Positions 45,702 to 53,633 of a stretch of DNA of 64,000 nt are shown here, piece by piece. How positions within the stretch are numbered: the first letter of the stretch is position 1; every line of letters begins with the position of its first letter. The position numbers were made by a program, and so were the translations under genes. The notes beneath the pieces are model-generated. The model was not told the DNA's origin. It did not search any database and saw only the letters and a list, made by a program, of their open reading frames with translations. The stretch is from NCBI GenBank assembly GCA_003281685.1, contig QCBH01000007.1, positions 1 through 64,000 of the forward strand, written 5' to 3'. The stretch comes from Prochlorococcus sp. AG-347-E23. GTDB taxonomy: Bacteria > Cyanobacteriota > Cyanobacteriia > PCC-6307 > Cyanobiaceae.

Positions 45702-45758
45702 ATTTTACTTAGATGAAAAAAATTTTCGATTCATTAGATCATCTTATAAATAAAAAAC

Positions 45759-45965
45759 TTATTTAGGAGTATTAGTTGGGTAAAGCTTTTGAATTTTATT
45801 TTTCTGAATTTCTATTTTTCTTCGTTCATATTTTTTTGCCATTATTTTTCTTATAAGTAATTGTGGGATAAGCCAAACTAATGCAATAGCTATAGCCATG
45901 AAAGCAGGATTTCTCCATGTTAACCTAATAAACTCTTGTATAAATTCTTGATTAAAAATTTCCAT
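45759..45965 (-). CDS. Small membrane-anchored protein
   Basis: It has 68 residues. A helix (PAFMAIAIALVWLIPQLLI) sits in the middle, followed by a strongly basic region (KKYERRKIEIQKNKIQK), placing the C-terminus in the cytoplasm. Unknown. Confidence 0.5.
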   Translation of the reverse strand: MEIFNQEFIQEFIRLTWRNPAFMAIAIALVWLIPQLLIRKIMAKKYERRKIEIQKNKIQKLYPTNTPK

Positions 45966-46134
45966 ACACTAATTTTGATGATAAAAATATCTTTGTTTTC
46001 TTTTACGAAATCTATTAAGTTTCACAATATCATAACCTTAAAAAATCCTATAAGGAGTTTTATAAATTTTTTCTTTTTCTAGTTTATTTTTTTTATATTT
46101 GGATTTAGATTAATTTTTTATTTTTAGTTTAGAG

Positions 46135-46800
46135 ATGTCGACTTATCTAATTACAGGATCAAATAGGGGTATTGGATTAGAACTATGTAGGCAAATTCAT
46201 CAGAAAGGAGATAATGTAATTGCAACGTGTAGGAAAGCTTCAAAAGAACTTAGAGATTTAGGAGTGAGAATTGAAGAGAATATAGAAATTTCTTCTGATG
46301 AGTCGATAATAAATTTGTGTAAAAAACTATCTGGAGTTAATTTGGATTGCTTAATTCATAATGCAGGAATTTATGAATATAATTCTTTCGAAAACTTAGA
46401 TAAAAAAAGTATTTTGCGGCAATTTGAAGTCAATGCATTGAGCCCAATATGTATGACTCAATCACTTAAACATCTCTTAAAAAGATCTTCTAAAATTGCT
46501 TTTATCACAAGTAGAATGGGATCTATTGAAGATAATACATCTGGAAGTTCTTATGGTTACAGGATGTCTAAGGTAGCCTTGTCCATTGCAGCAAAATCAC
46601 TTTCCATAGATTTATCAAGGGAAGGTATTTATGTAGCTATTTTGCATCCTGGGTTAGTGAGTACAAGAATGACTAGCTTTACAAGAAATGGAATAAGTCC
46701 TGAAGAATCAGCAAATGGCCTTTTAAAACGCATTGATTCTTTAAATAAAAATAACTCGGGTACGTTTTGGCATGCCAACGGAGAAGTTTTGCCCTGGTAA
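46135..46800 (+). CDS. Short-chain dehydrogenase/reductase
   Basis: It has 221 residues. TGSNRGIGLELCRQ is the NAD(P)-binding glycine motif, HNAGIY the NAG motif, FITSRMGS carries the active-site Ser, and YGYRMSK is the YxxxK dyad. The basic Arg after the glycine motif favours NADP. The set is complete, so it should be active. Substrate unknown. It is the only ordinary enzyme gene in this stretch besides the ligase-like one. Confidence 0.9.
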   Translation: MSTYLITGSNRGIGLELCRQIHQKGDNVIATCRKASKELRDLGVRIEENIEISSDESIINLCKKLSGVNLDCLIHNAGIYEYNSFENLDKKSILRQFEVNALSPICMTQSLKHLLKRSSKIAFITSRMGSIEDNTSGSSYGYRMSKVALSIAAKSLSIDLSREGIYVAILHPGLVSTRMTSFTRNGISPEESANGLLKRIDSLNKNNSGTFWHANGEVLPW

Positions 46801-46932
46801 TATCTTTACCTTTGTATTGAAGAGATTGATATCGTAAATTTATTAAAAAACTTTTAAATTTTTAACGAATTTCTTTCCTTGTTTAATTATTTTAGTTATC
46901 TTAGAGAAAACATTAGTAAAGGAGGTGATTCA

Positions 46933-47055
46933 TTGTCGTATCTACCGAAAAATGCGGTTATCAAAGGGACCGTGAATTCAGTATCTTCACCACATTCATT
47001 GGTCTCTTTTTCTTCAATTAAGAAAAAAGGTTTCATCATTAATAGATTTATATAA
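46933..47055 (+). CDS. 40-residue peptide gene with an exceptionally long Shine-Dalgarno
   Basis: AAAGGAGGTGATT immediately precedes a TTG start (46933), pairing over about 12 bases with the 16S 3' end. The peptide (SYLPKNAVIKGTVNSVSSPH, ending KKKGFIINRFI) is basic. Within the gene AAAGGGACC (46963-46971) can pair with GGTCTCTTT (47001-47009). A strong terminator follows 20 bases after the stop, giving an RNA of roughly 200 bases. Either a highly translated small protein or a dual-function RNA. I do not recognise the peptide. Confidence 0.5.
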   Translation: MSYLPKNAVIKGTVNSVSSPHSLVSFSSIKKKGFIINRFI

Positions 47056-47074
47056 ATCAATTACTTTTTAACAA

Positions 47075-47110
47075 AAAACTCTGCATCTCCTGTAGTTGCA
47101 GAGTTTTTTT
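47075..47110 (+). terminator. Rho-independent terminator
   Basis: AACTCTGCA (47077-47085) and TGCAGAGTT (47097-47105) form a perfect 9-base stem followed by a T-run. Confidence 0.92.
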
Positions 47111-47140
47111 ATGAATTTAAATAATCTTTTAAAGTGTATG

Positions 47141-47242
47141 CTATCTTTTTTGGCCAAAGTAAATTAAGGCTAAAAAAGATAGAGTGCTTACAAAAGCGAT
47201 TAAGTACCACCCAGTTGAGGAGTTGCTAGTCAATTCTGTCAT
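47141..47242 (-). CDS. 33-residue single-helix membrane peptide
   Basis: From ATG 47242: a polar start (MTELTSNSSTGW), a helix (YLIAFVSTLSFLALIYFG) and QKR at the end. It begins exactly where the preceding gene ends, and two further short membrane-protein genes lie upstream, suggesting a run of co-transcribed small genes. Confidence 0.5.
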   Translation of the reverse strand: MTELTSNSSTGWYLIAFVSTLSFLALIYFGQKR

Positions 47243-47332
47243 TTATTTTGATTTATCGGAGGAATTGATTATTTGAGTGAAAATCACAATTGATATAATT
47301 AAAAAAACTAAAAGGATGTAAGTTACGTTCAT
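47243..47332 (-). CDS. 29-residue single-helix membrane peptide
   Basis: From ATG 47332: the helix YILLVFLIISIVIFTQII fills the N-terminal two thirds; the tail is NSSDKSK. The stop abuts the next gene, and the start abuts the preceding stop, with no spacer on either side. Confidence 0.5.
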   Translation of the reverse strand: MNVTYILLVFLIISIVIFTQIINSSDKSK

Positions 47333-47587
47333 TTATAGAAAAATGCTAATTATCAAAAAGATTATTCCTAGAACTACTGTAACAATTGCTCCATCTACTA
47401 ATAAGTCTTTCCATGTATAGCTTTTAAGCATCCTTGTTTTATCTTCTTCACTCATAAGGTTCTTTAACCACCTCCAATCTAAAAGCTGTGTCAATGCAAC
47501 ACCAAAAATTAAATGACCAATCAAAATACCAATTAGATCAATTCTAGAAATATCTTTAGTAAGACTTGTAATAATTAAAAAGTCCAC
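47333..47587 (-). CDS. Small membrane protein, 84 residues
   Basis: Two hydrophobic segments, residues ~15-35 (DLIGILIGHLIFGVALTQLL) and ~66-84, with a charged middle (SEEDKTRMLKSYTWKDLL). It overlaps the preceding gene by one base. Unknown. Confidence 0.55.
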   Translation of the reverse strand: MDFLIITSLTKDISRIDLIGILIGHLIFGVALTQLLDWRWLKNLMSEEDKTRMLKSYTWKDLLVDGAIVTVVLGIIFLIISIFL

Positions 47588-47814
47588 TAGCCTTTTTCTT
47601 TATTAGATAAGGCACCACCTTCTTCCTTGTATTTTTCCCAAGCTTCACTTATTTTTGCTTTAGAGAAGTTTTGTTTCCCCTCAGATAATTTATTTTTGAG
47701 GTTATTTAAACTATTATTAAGTTCTTTTTTTGTTGGTTCATTAAGAAAGTTTGATGTTAATTTCCATAAATACCAGCTAGTAGCTAGAAGAAGAATTAAT
47801 CCCAGTAATTGCAT
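47587..47814 (-). CDS. Small membrane-anchored, Lys/Glu-rich protein
   Basis: It has 75 residues. An N-terminal helix (LLGLILLLATSWYLW) is followed by a charged helical tail (KELNNSLNNLKNKLSEGK). It is the first of a block of four abutting short genes on the minus strand. Unknown. Confidence 0.55.
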   Translation of the reverse strand: MQLLGLILLLATSWYLWKLTSNFLNEPTKKELNNSLNNLKNKLSEGKQNFSKAKISEAWEKYKEEGGALSNKEKG

Positions 47815-47901
47815 ATTGGTTTTTTACTATGCTACAACTTTTTAAATGGTTTCGAAAAATTAATTTATTCAATACCTGCAGAATTTTTCTACAAATAAAA
47901 T

Positions 47902-48057
47902 TTAAAACTTTAACCAGTGGAAAAATATTCTATCAAGCAACCATATTGTTAAACCCCCTTCCAGGAAAGCCAACCAGTACATCCCATAATCAGAAAATCC
48001 CATTTGTTCTTTTACTGTCTGAATTAATTTTTTGTGAGCTTGAATGAAATCTTTCAT
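47902..48057 (-). CDS. 51-residue membrane-associated peptide
   Basis: From ATG 48057: a basic amphipathic start (MKDFIQAHKKLIQTVKEQMG) then a membrane helix (MYWLAFLEGGLTIWLL). The plus-strand ORF of similar size over the same bases is less likely because its composition is not protein-like. Confidence 0.5.
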   Translation of the reverse strand: MKDFIQAHKKLIQTVKEQMGFSDYGMYWLAFLEGGLTIWLLDRIFFHWLKF

Positions 48058-48072
48058 AAACAATCAAATTTT

Positions 48073-48324
48073 TTAAACCTGCTGATTTTCTTTTATTAAG
48101 AATCCCTTCCCATAACAAGATAAACACGTTTTAGTTTCATCTAATGAAATTCTTAGAAAACCAGCTCCTTTACATCTAAAGCAATTTACTTTAGATGTTG
48201 AGTAAAGTTTTGACTTGATTTTAGCAGCACGGTTTAAGTAAGAAACAGTTTCTTTTCGACCATTTGCTTGAGCAGCTTTATTTAAAAGCTTTTTATAATT
48301 GACTTTTAGTTCTTGGGTATTCAT
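48073..48324 (-). CDS. Small zinc-ribbon protein with DnaJ-type CxxCxGxG repeats
   Basis: It has 83 residues. A basic helical N-terminal half is followed by C48-x2-C51-KGAGF and C67-x2-C70-YGKGF, a pair that binds one zinc in the DnaJ cysteine-rich fold. Without a J domain it is a stand-alone zinc-finger chaperone-like protein; cyanobacteria and plastids have related small forms linked to photosystem assembly. The exact role is unknown. Confidence 0.65.
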   Translation of the reverse strand: MNTQELKVNYKKLLNKAAQANGRKETVSYLNRAAKIKSKLYSTSKVNCFRCKGAGFLRISLDETKTCLSCYGKGFLIKENQQV

Positions 48325-48622
48325 CTTTTAACTGAAACTAGTTTTCAAATATAGGTAAAAAGAAGGAATAAATAATTAAAATAAGCCCTATAAATTTACC
48401 GTTTATATTTCTAATCTGATCTCATATCGAGATTTAATTAATATAACGGATATTTTTTTTTAATGTTTATTGTGGGAGTACTATTTTTTTATTTTTACAG
48501 AAAATTTATATTTAATGAACTTTTTTTAAATCTTTAAAAAATGATTAATTGTTTTATTTAGCAGAACAAATTTTGAATTAAAGAGATTTCTTTAAAAAAT
48601 ATCATTTTGGTAGACCATGAGA

Positions 48623-48748
48623 CTATCCAGCCTTTTTTAGACTTTTAACTAAAAAATCATTTTCGTTAGTAAGTAAATCAAACTTTGATTTCTTAAGTTT
48701 TTCTTTGATTTCAGTAGTCGGATTTTTTTTAATTTTGTTAGTATTCAT
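48623..48748 (-). CDS. 41-residue basic peptide
   Basis: From ATG 48748: Lys-rich (NKIKKNPTTEIKEKLKKSK) then FDLLTNENDFLVKSLKKAG. It has no membrane helix. The even spacing of charged and hydrophobic residues suggests a real short protein. The spacers on either side (48325-48622 and 48749-49221) are otherwise AT-rich with no gene I can support, apart from the DnaA-like sites and a 19-codon ORF. Confidence 0.4.
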   Translation of the reverse strand: MNTNKIKKNPTTEIKEKLKKSKFDLLTNENDFLVKSLKKAG

Positions 48749-48880
48749 AAATTTAAAGATTGATCTAAAAAAAATGACATTTTCAATCTTACTGATCATC
48801 AAAAGAAAATGTGGCTATATTTTTTTAAAAAGAGAAAATATTTTATTTTGCACATACAAGATTTAATTTAATCAACATAT

Positions 48881-48920
48881 TGTGGAAAACCCTGTTGAAA
48901 AACACAAAAAAAGTGGATAA
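48881..48920 (-). other. Second cluster of DnaA-box-like sites
   Basis: Read on the minus strand: TTTTCCACA (48881-48889), identical to the first box at 7057, and TTATCCACT (48912-48920), one mismatch from the E. coli consensus. A weaker TTTTTCAAC lies between them at about 48894-48902. All are in the same orientation, within 40 bases, in a gene-free spacer. Binding is inferred. Confidence 0.4.
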
Positions 48921-49221
48921 CTCTCGGGGAGCATGATCAAAACAAGCTTTTCTGGAATAATTTTTAAGTATTAATACTTCATCAAGAAAAGTTTAAATAT
49001 AGTTTAAGATGCACCACAACCTATTGTCATAACTGTGGGATCATTACTTTTATATTTATAAAAAGGATTTTATCTAGAAACTAGTGTTGAGAAAAAATTA
49101 ATAAATTTATTTTTGAATGATGTATCAAATTGACAAATAAAGTTAAGAAAAATAAAAGGAAACTTGAATTTTTGAAAATTTGTCTCACCTGTTTAAATTA
49201 AGTCTTGATTCGGTTTTCTCT

Positions 49222-49281
49222 ATGGCAACACTTCCCAAACATAAGATTAATCAAATAGGTTTGTATGAGTTAAAAAACTAA
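49222..49281 (+). CDS. 19-codon upstream ORF
   Basis: ATG 49222 to TAA 49279-49281, encoding MATLPKHKINQIGLYELKN, ends one base before the ATG of the next gene (TAAAATG). It may be a leader peptide or a translational-coupling element rather than an independent protein. Confidence 0.3.
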   Translation: MATLPKHKINQIGLYELKN

Positions 49282-49282
49282 A

Positions 49283-49519
49283 ATGACAGAAGAAAAAAAG
49301 GATTCAAAAAAATGTTCTGGGAAGAAAAACATTATGTTTGCCTACGGTTTTATACAACTTGGTTCTAGTTTTGTATCTGCAATAGCTTTAGCTGCGATTG
49401 CTTTTGGATTCTGTTCAGTAAAAAAAGAGTCTAAACTTTTTAATAAATGTGTTGCCGAAATTATTGAAGATGGTAGTACTAATTCAGAGGCGGTAAGGTA
49501 TTGCAATGGAGGCAATTAA
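49283..49519 (+). CDS. Cys-containing small membrane protein
   Basis: It has 78 residues. A polar Lys-rich N-terminus (EEKKDSKKCSGKKN), one membrane helix (FVSAIALAAIAFGFCSV) and a C-terminal region with two cysteines (FNKCVAEI, RYCNGGN). The 19-codon ORF lies directly upstream; another small gene follows 21 bases downstream. Unknown. Confidence 0.55.
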   Translation: MTEEKKDSKKCSGKKNIMFAYGFIQLGSSFVSAIALAAIAFGFCSVKKESKLFNKCVAEIIEDGSTNSEAVRYCNGGN

Positions 49520-49540
49520 AACTCTCTCACAGAAAAATAG

Positions 49541-49783
49541 ATGGATTCGACAAGTGATTTGATTATCGACTCTTTAAAAGAGGAGCCAATTGGAGAAACT
49601 GATCACTTTATTTGGTTCATAACTGATATTGGTATTGCTGCCCTATTTAAAAGAGAGCAAAACTATGAAATTTATATTTCAAATATCGAAATTGAGGCTA
49701 ATAAAATTGGATTGGATTTAACTAAAGAGGTAAAAGAGTATCTCAAAATAAAAGAGAAACAACTTTTCTTGTTTTATTCATAA
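49541..49783 (+). CDS. Hypothetical soluble protein, 80 residues
   Basis: An alpha/beta-looking acidic protein (FIWFITDIGIAALFKREQNYEIYISN). No motif known to me. Co-directional with the small membrane protein gene before it. It converges with the next minus-strand gene. Confidence 0.5.
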   Translation: MDSTSDLIIDSLKEEPIGETDHFIWFITDIGIAALFKREQNYEIYISNIEIEANKIGLDLTKEVKEYLKIKEKQLFLFYS

Positions 49784-49800
49784 ATTTAGATCTTTTTTAT

Positions 49801-49992
49801 TTAATAAGAGGGCTCAAGGTTTAAGCTAGGCTCTTTAATATTATTTTCGCTAATTAATTCGTATGTTAGCTCTTTATTTAGGGCATTTATATAAGATGTA
49901 TAAAGTTTTCCCCAAACAAATTCGAATTCATCTTTACTTAAATTCTTGAAAAGAATTTCTCCTTTGAAGTAAATGTGATAAGAATCATTCAT
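49801..49992 (-). CDS. Hypothetical protein, 63 residues
   Basis: It reads SYHIYFKGEILFKNLSKDEF then FVWGKLYTSYINAL, a layout seen in small uncharacterised cyanobacterial proteins that look like single beta-hairpin plus helix. No motif assigned. Start ATG 49992. Confidence 0.5.
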   Translation of the reverse strand: MNDSYHIYFKGEILFKNLSKDEFEFVWGKLYTSYINALNKELTYELISENNIKEPSLNLEPSY

Positions 49993-50089
49993 AGTGGAAA
50001 ATAAATCTTATCCTTTTTAACGTAAAGGATTCTGTATGTAGTATTGTCTGCTACTAAAAAGGAATTTATAAGTGTAATGAGAAATATTT

Positions 50090-50401
50090 TTAAACCATTC
50101 TTGTATTCATTTTTTGTTTTTTGAATAATCCCACTGTTTCATCAAGATCCATGCACGGCTGAATACTTATATCCATTAACCTTCTCCAGGGATGCCATTG
50201 CTTCCAAATTGTCTCAAGAGAATCTGCACTCACTACAGAATGTCCTATCCCATTTTGAACCATAAAAACCCAAGAATGAACCTCATAATTTTCAGGTCTG
50301 TTTTGGGGACCACCTGATTCGTACCAATTAATTAGCATTTCTGCCCCTTCTTCTTGATCCTCGCCATCGGTAAATTCGTAGGAAATCAAATACCTTTGCA
50401 T
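50090..50401 (-). CDS. DUF3303-like protein
   Basis: It has 103 residues. The opening YLISYEFTDGEDQEEGAEML, a Trp-rich middle (WVFMVQNGIGHSVVSAD) and WKQWHPWRRLMDISIQPCMD fit the DUF3303 family, a ferredoxin-like single-domain group of unknown function found in cyanobacteria. Start ATG 50401. About 280 bases of AT-rich spacer follow towards 50685. Confidence 0.65.
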   Translation of the reverse strand: MQRYLISYEFTDGEDQEEGAEMLINWYESGGPQNRPENYEVHSWVFMVQNGIGHSVVSADSLETIWKQWHPWRRLMDISIQPCMDLDETVGLFKKQKMNTRMV

Positions 50402-50684
50402 ATAGATTATGATTAAAATCTCTAAACTATTTTAACTCTAGATTTAGATATTGCCTTCCAATTTAATTAATGCTATGAAGTTTATAGAAGTGATTGTTTT
50501 AAATGACCGAAAGATTTGGGAAAATTAAAAAGAATATTTTGACTAATTTATCTTTTATAAATAAGACAATCTTTAAGTATTTTCAAAACCATGATCTGTT
50601 CGTATAGCTCCAGTTATCAGATAAAATTTGATACTTTTTAAAATACCTTAAATTAGTTACCATATTTGTACTGTATAGATACCA

Positions 50685-51068
50685 ATGATAAATAAAAAGG
50701 ATCAAACTGATCCAATTGATAATTTAGAGTATGAAAAAGTTCTAGAAGAAGAAATAATTAATTCATACGAAAGTAAATTTCAGAAAGATACTGAAGAAGA
50801 TATTAAAAAGATTAAATTCTACAGACTCAAAAGAACTCCATTAGAAATATTGAATAGGTCATTTTTCTTTTTCTTTATTGGAAGTTTTCTTTTCTCTTTG
50901 TTTTTAGCTTATTCAGAAAGTAAGTTATGGTTCATACTTTATGTAATAAGTGCATTGTCATGTGTTTTCTATACTCCTAATAGAAAGGCACTTAAAGAAT
51001 TAATCGCAGCTTGGCCAAATATAGAGGATCTCATCAAAGGGAGGAGTATGTGGAGAAAAGGCAAGTAA
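50685..51068 (+). CDS. Membrane protein with long acidic N-terminus
   Basis: It has 127 residues. The first ~55 are polar and acidic; two close membrane helices follow (FFFFFIGSFLFSLFLAY and LWFILYVISALSCVF), then a basic end with IAAWPNIEDLIKGRS. Unknown. Confidence 0.6.
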   Translation: MINKKDQTDPIDNLEYEKVLEEEIINSYESKFQKDTEEDIKKIKFYRLKRTPLEILNRSFFFFFIGSFLFSLFLAYSESKLWFILYVISALSCVFYTPNRKALKELIAAWPNIEDLIKGRSMWRKGK

Positions 51069-51164
51069 ATAGATTATGATACCGTTGATTTCATTTAAAA
51101 AATGGCTATTAAATATCCTTGTGCCATACATAGAGGGCACCAATAAGAAAAAAGAGGATAAAAA

Positions 51165-51302
51165 ATGAGTTTAATAAAGTTTGGAATTATTGTTGAAATT
51201 TTTTTGTTTGTGGGAGTTTTTTTATGGATTAGGAAACTAAATAGTAAACAAAGTAGGCAACCATCTTTATCAAAAAAAATAATAAAAAATCTCAAATTTT
51301 AG
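51165..51302 (+). CDS. 45-residue membrane peptide
   Basis: From ATG 51165 with AGAGGA upstream. Hydrophobic N-terminal helix (IKFGIIVEIFLFVGVFLW) and a basic tail (KLNSKQSRQPSLSKK). Better composition than the antisense ORF over the same bases (51095-51295). Confidence 0.5.
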   Translation: MSLIKFGIIVEIFLFVGVFLWIRKLNSKQSRQPSLSKKIIKNLKF

Positions 51303-51378
51303 AATTTTGATCACAAAATAAGGAATCTTCATAAAGAGATCAAATTTATGGGAAAATTCTTTACTTTTTTCTCTCACT

Positions 51379-51777
51379 TTGTATGTGAAATCGTTTAGAA
51401 CATCTACATCGTTCTTAAAAAATATGGTTTCCTCCATTCAAGGTCTTGCTCCAATAACCAATCCATTAAACAGTGTCTTAATAGAAAAGAAACTAATAAA
51501 TGTTGATCAGAAGTTTATTCAACTTGTTTCTCTGGCAGAAGGGTTACCTCGGACAGAAGTTATTGAAAGTGGAAGGAATTATTGGAGAGGTGTTTGTAGA
51601 AGCTTGATTTTTAGATTTCCTGACGATCTTGAAATTTTAAAGCTTGATGTAAGAAGTTATGTAGATAGATCAAAAGGAATTATCCAGATAAGATCTGCAG
51701 CAAGATTGGGACAATCAGATTTAGGCGTTAATCTAAGAAGAGTGGAATACTTGTTTAATCAATTAGAAAAATTTTAA
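51379..51777 (+). CDS. DUF1499 family protein
   Basis: It has up to 132 residues from TTG 51379; an ATG at 51424 (117 residues) also keeps the domain. The core with RTEVIESGRNYWRGVCRSLIFRFPDDLEI and IIQIRSAARLGQSDLGVNLRRV is the DUF1499 hallmark. These proteins are widespread in cyanobacteria and proteobacteria; function unknown. Confidence 0.78.
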   Translation: MYVKSFRTSTSFLKNMVSSIQGLAPITNPLNSVLIEKKLINVDQKFIQLVSLAEGLPRTEVIESGRNYWRGVCRSLIFRFPDDLEILKLDVRSYVDRSKGIIQIRSAARLGQSDLGVNLRRVEYLFNQLEKF

Positions 51778-51854
51778 TTAATCTATTTTTTATAAATTTA
51801 AGGTTCTTTTTACTAAATAGGTGTGCTTTAATTCATAAGAATATTTGAAATGCC

Positions 51855-51986
51855 ATGGTAAAGATAATCTTAGTTGGAATTATTGTCGCGCTTGTATATT
51901 CTCAACCTGACCTTCGTCTTACGGTCGCTGATTGGTTAAAAGCAGCTTCTGATTTTCTTATTGAATCAGTACAAGTAAAACCTTGA
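51855..51986 (+). CDS. 43-residue small membrane protein
   Basis: From ATG 51855. The helix VKIILVGIIVALVYSQPD is followed by an amphipathic region (LTVADWLKAASDFLIESV). The composition is that of a genuine small protein. Unknown function. Confidence 0.55.
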   Translation: MVKIILVGIIVALVYSQPDLRLTVADWLKAASDFLIESVQVKP

Positions 51987-52169
51987 ATTAATTTTTAATG
52001 AAGCATTAAATAAGACCTGAGACAGTAATCATTTGTTTAATGCATAGAGCTACGAAAATAAATATTATGATCCTGCTAAATATGTATTTCACTTAAACAA
52101 ATAAATAGTTTTAGGAACATAATAGAAAATTTTTTTGAAATTTTTGAATAGTTAACGATAATAAGGGAT

Positions 52170-53225
52170 ATGAAGCTTAGATTATTTGAGTTCTATTTTA
52201 TTAAAGACTATTTAAGGCCTTGGTTTGGTCTTATTTATTCTTTATTCTTTCTGTTTTTTTTAGGTGCAATTGGCTATCGAATAACAGAGGGATGGGAATG
52301 GAGTGATTGCTTATGGATGGTTCTGATCACAATAACCACTATTGGTTTTGGAGAAGTTCAACCTTTAAGTCCTGAAGGCAGGATCGTGACTGTATTAGTA
52401 ATCGTTGGCGGATTGATCTTTATTCAATTTACCTTTCAAAAAGCTGTAAGATTATTCGAATCCGGCTATTTTCAAAGAGTAAACGAATTACGTTTTAAAA
52501 GACTTCTTAGAAAAATGGAAAATCATGTAATTTTGTGCGGATATGGGAGGGTAGGTCAGGAAATATCAAACCAAATAAAAACGCAAAATATTCCAATTAT
52601 TGTTGTTGAGAGTGATGAAGATAGAAAAAAAATTGCAGAAGAAAATGGTTTAGAAGTGCTTTGTGCTGATGCAACTCTTGATGAGACTTTAAAACTGGCA
52701 GGATTAGAAAAATGCAAAAGCTTGGTTGTAACTTTGCCCAATGATGCTGCTAATTTATATGTTGTTTTAAGCGCTAAAGGGATAAGAAGTTCTATAAGAG
52801 TAATTGCAAGAGCTGGAACTGAAGAAGCTGCAAGTAAGTTGAGATTAGCTGGAGCAAGTATAGTTGTAAGCCCTTATATTGCTGCAGGAAGAGCAATGGC
52901 ATCAATGGCATTAAGACCAATAGCTATTGACTTTCTAGATCTTCTCGCAGGAAGTGAATGTGAGATTGAAGAATTTGAATTAAGTAATGATATTAGTCTT
53001 TTTGAAACAGCAGAGAAAAGATCACTTTCTGAACTTGGAATAGGTAAAAAGAGTGGTGCAAAAATTTTAGCTATTAAAGAGAACGAAAAATTATTTACCA
53101 ACCCTGGAGGTAATTTCATACTTCAGCCAGGTCAGGTATTAATTGCCTTTGGTAGTAAAGAACAACTAAATATTTTGAACGGATTATTAGGTAATCTTGT
53201 CGTAGCAGTAGAGTTATTAAAATAG
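52170..53225 (+). CDS. Potassium channel with RCK (TrkA-N/TrkA-C) domains
   Basis: It has 351 residues. Two membrane helices flank a pore loop whose selectivity filter is TTIGFGE (residues ~56-62), a TxGF variant of the common TxGYGD. The cytoplasmic RCK part starts at HVILCGYGRVGQEI (Rossmann), and a TrkA-C domain follows to the C-terminus. It is built like MthK and the Kch-type K+ channels. It probably controls K+ flux gated by nucleotide or ion. Confidence 0.9.
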   Translation: MKLRLFEFYFIKDYLRPWFGLIYSLFFLFFLGAIGYRITEGWEWSDCLWMVLITITTIGFGEVQPLSPEGRIVTVLVIVGGLIFIQFTFQKAVRLFESGYFQRVNELRFKRLLRKMENHVILCGYGRVGQEISNQIKTQNIPIIVVESDEDRKKIAEENGLEVLCADATLDETLKLAGLEKCKSLVVTLPNDAANLYVVLSAKGIRSSIRVIARAGTEEAASKLRLAGASIVVSPYIAAGRAMASMALRPIAIDFLDLLAGSECEIEEFELSNDISLFETAEKRSLSELGIGKKSGAKILAIKENEKLFTNPGGNFILQPGQVLIAFGSKEQLNILNGLLGNLVVAVELLK

Positions 53226-53279
53226 ATAGATTTAGATTCACAATTAATTGCTAAATTAATTGTGGGTGAAATAAATCAA

Positions 53280-53633
53280 ATGAAAATATTTAAATTTCTA
53301 ATTGTAATTCCTGTAATAACTTTAATAATTATTTTTCAAACCTCTTTGCAAAATAGATATCTAATGGCTTCTGATATTAGTGATGGAGAGACAATTTTTA
53401 GAAATGTTTGTGCAGGCTGCCATGTAAGAGGTGGATCAGTCGTTCTTAAAGGATCCAAATCATTAAAACTTTCCGACCTTGAAAAAAGAGGAATAGCTGA
53501 TGTAAATTCAATCACAAAAATTGCTAATGATGGGATTGGTTTTATGAAAGGTTATAAAAATAAATTGAAGGATGGAGAGGATAAGGTTCTTGCACAATGG
53601 ATTATTCAAAATGCAGAAAAGGGTTGGGAGTAA
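53280..53633 (+). CDS. Small soluble c-type cytochrome (cytochrome c6-like)
   Basis: It has 117 residues from ATG 53280; a GTG at 53262 adds 6 residues. An N-terminal signal (~8-28) leads to C44-x2-C47-H48 (VCAGCHVRGG); the axial Met is Met89 in GFMKGYKNKL. The family includes lumenal electron carriers between cytochrome b6f and photosystem I or oxidase, though distant c6-like paralogues may have other roles. The gene abuts the LptA-like gene (TAAATG). Confidence 0.85.
   Translation: MKIFKFLIVIPVITLIIIFQTSLQNRYLMASDISDGETIFRNVCAGCHVRGGSVVLKGSKSLKLSDLEKRGIADVNSITKIANDGIGFMKGYKNKLKDGEDKVLAQWIIQNAEKGWE

Noticed and set aside
47829-48047. 72-codon plus-strand ORF
   Set aside because: It lies antisense to the better minus-strand 51-codon gene (47902-48057) and has an unprotein-like composition with no ribosome-binding site.
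48463-48537. 24-codon hydrophobic ORF
   Set aside because: Too short, no ribosome-binding site, and hydrophobic ORFs arise easily in T-rich DNA.
51095-51295. 66-codon minus-strand ORF
   Set aside because: The plus-strand 45-codon ORF over the same bases has a better start, ribosome-binding site and composition.
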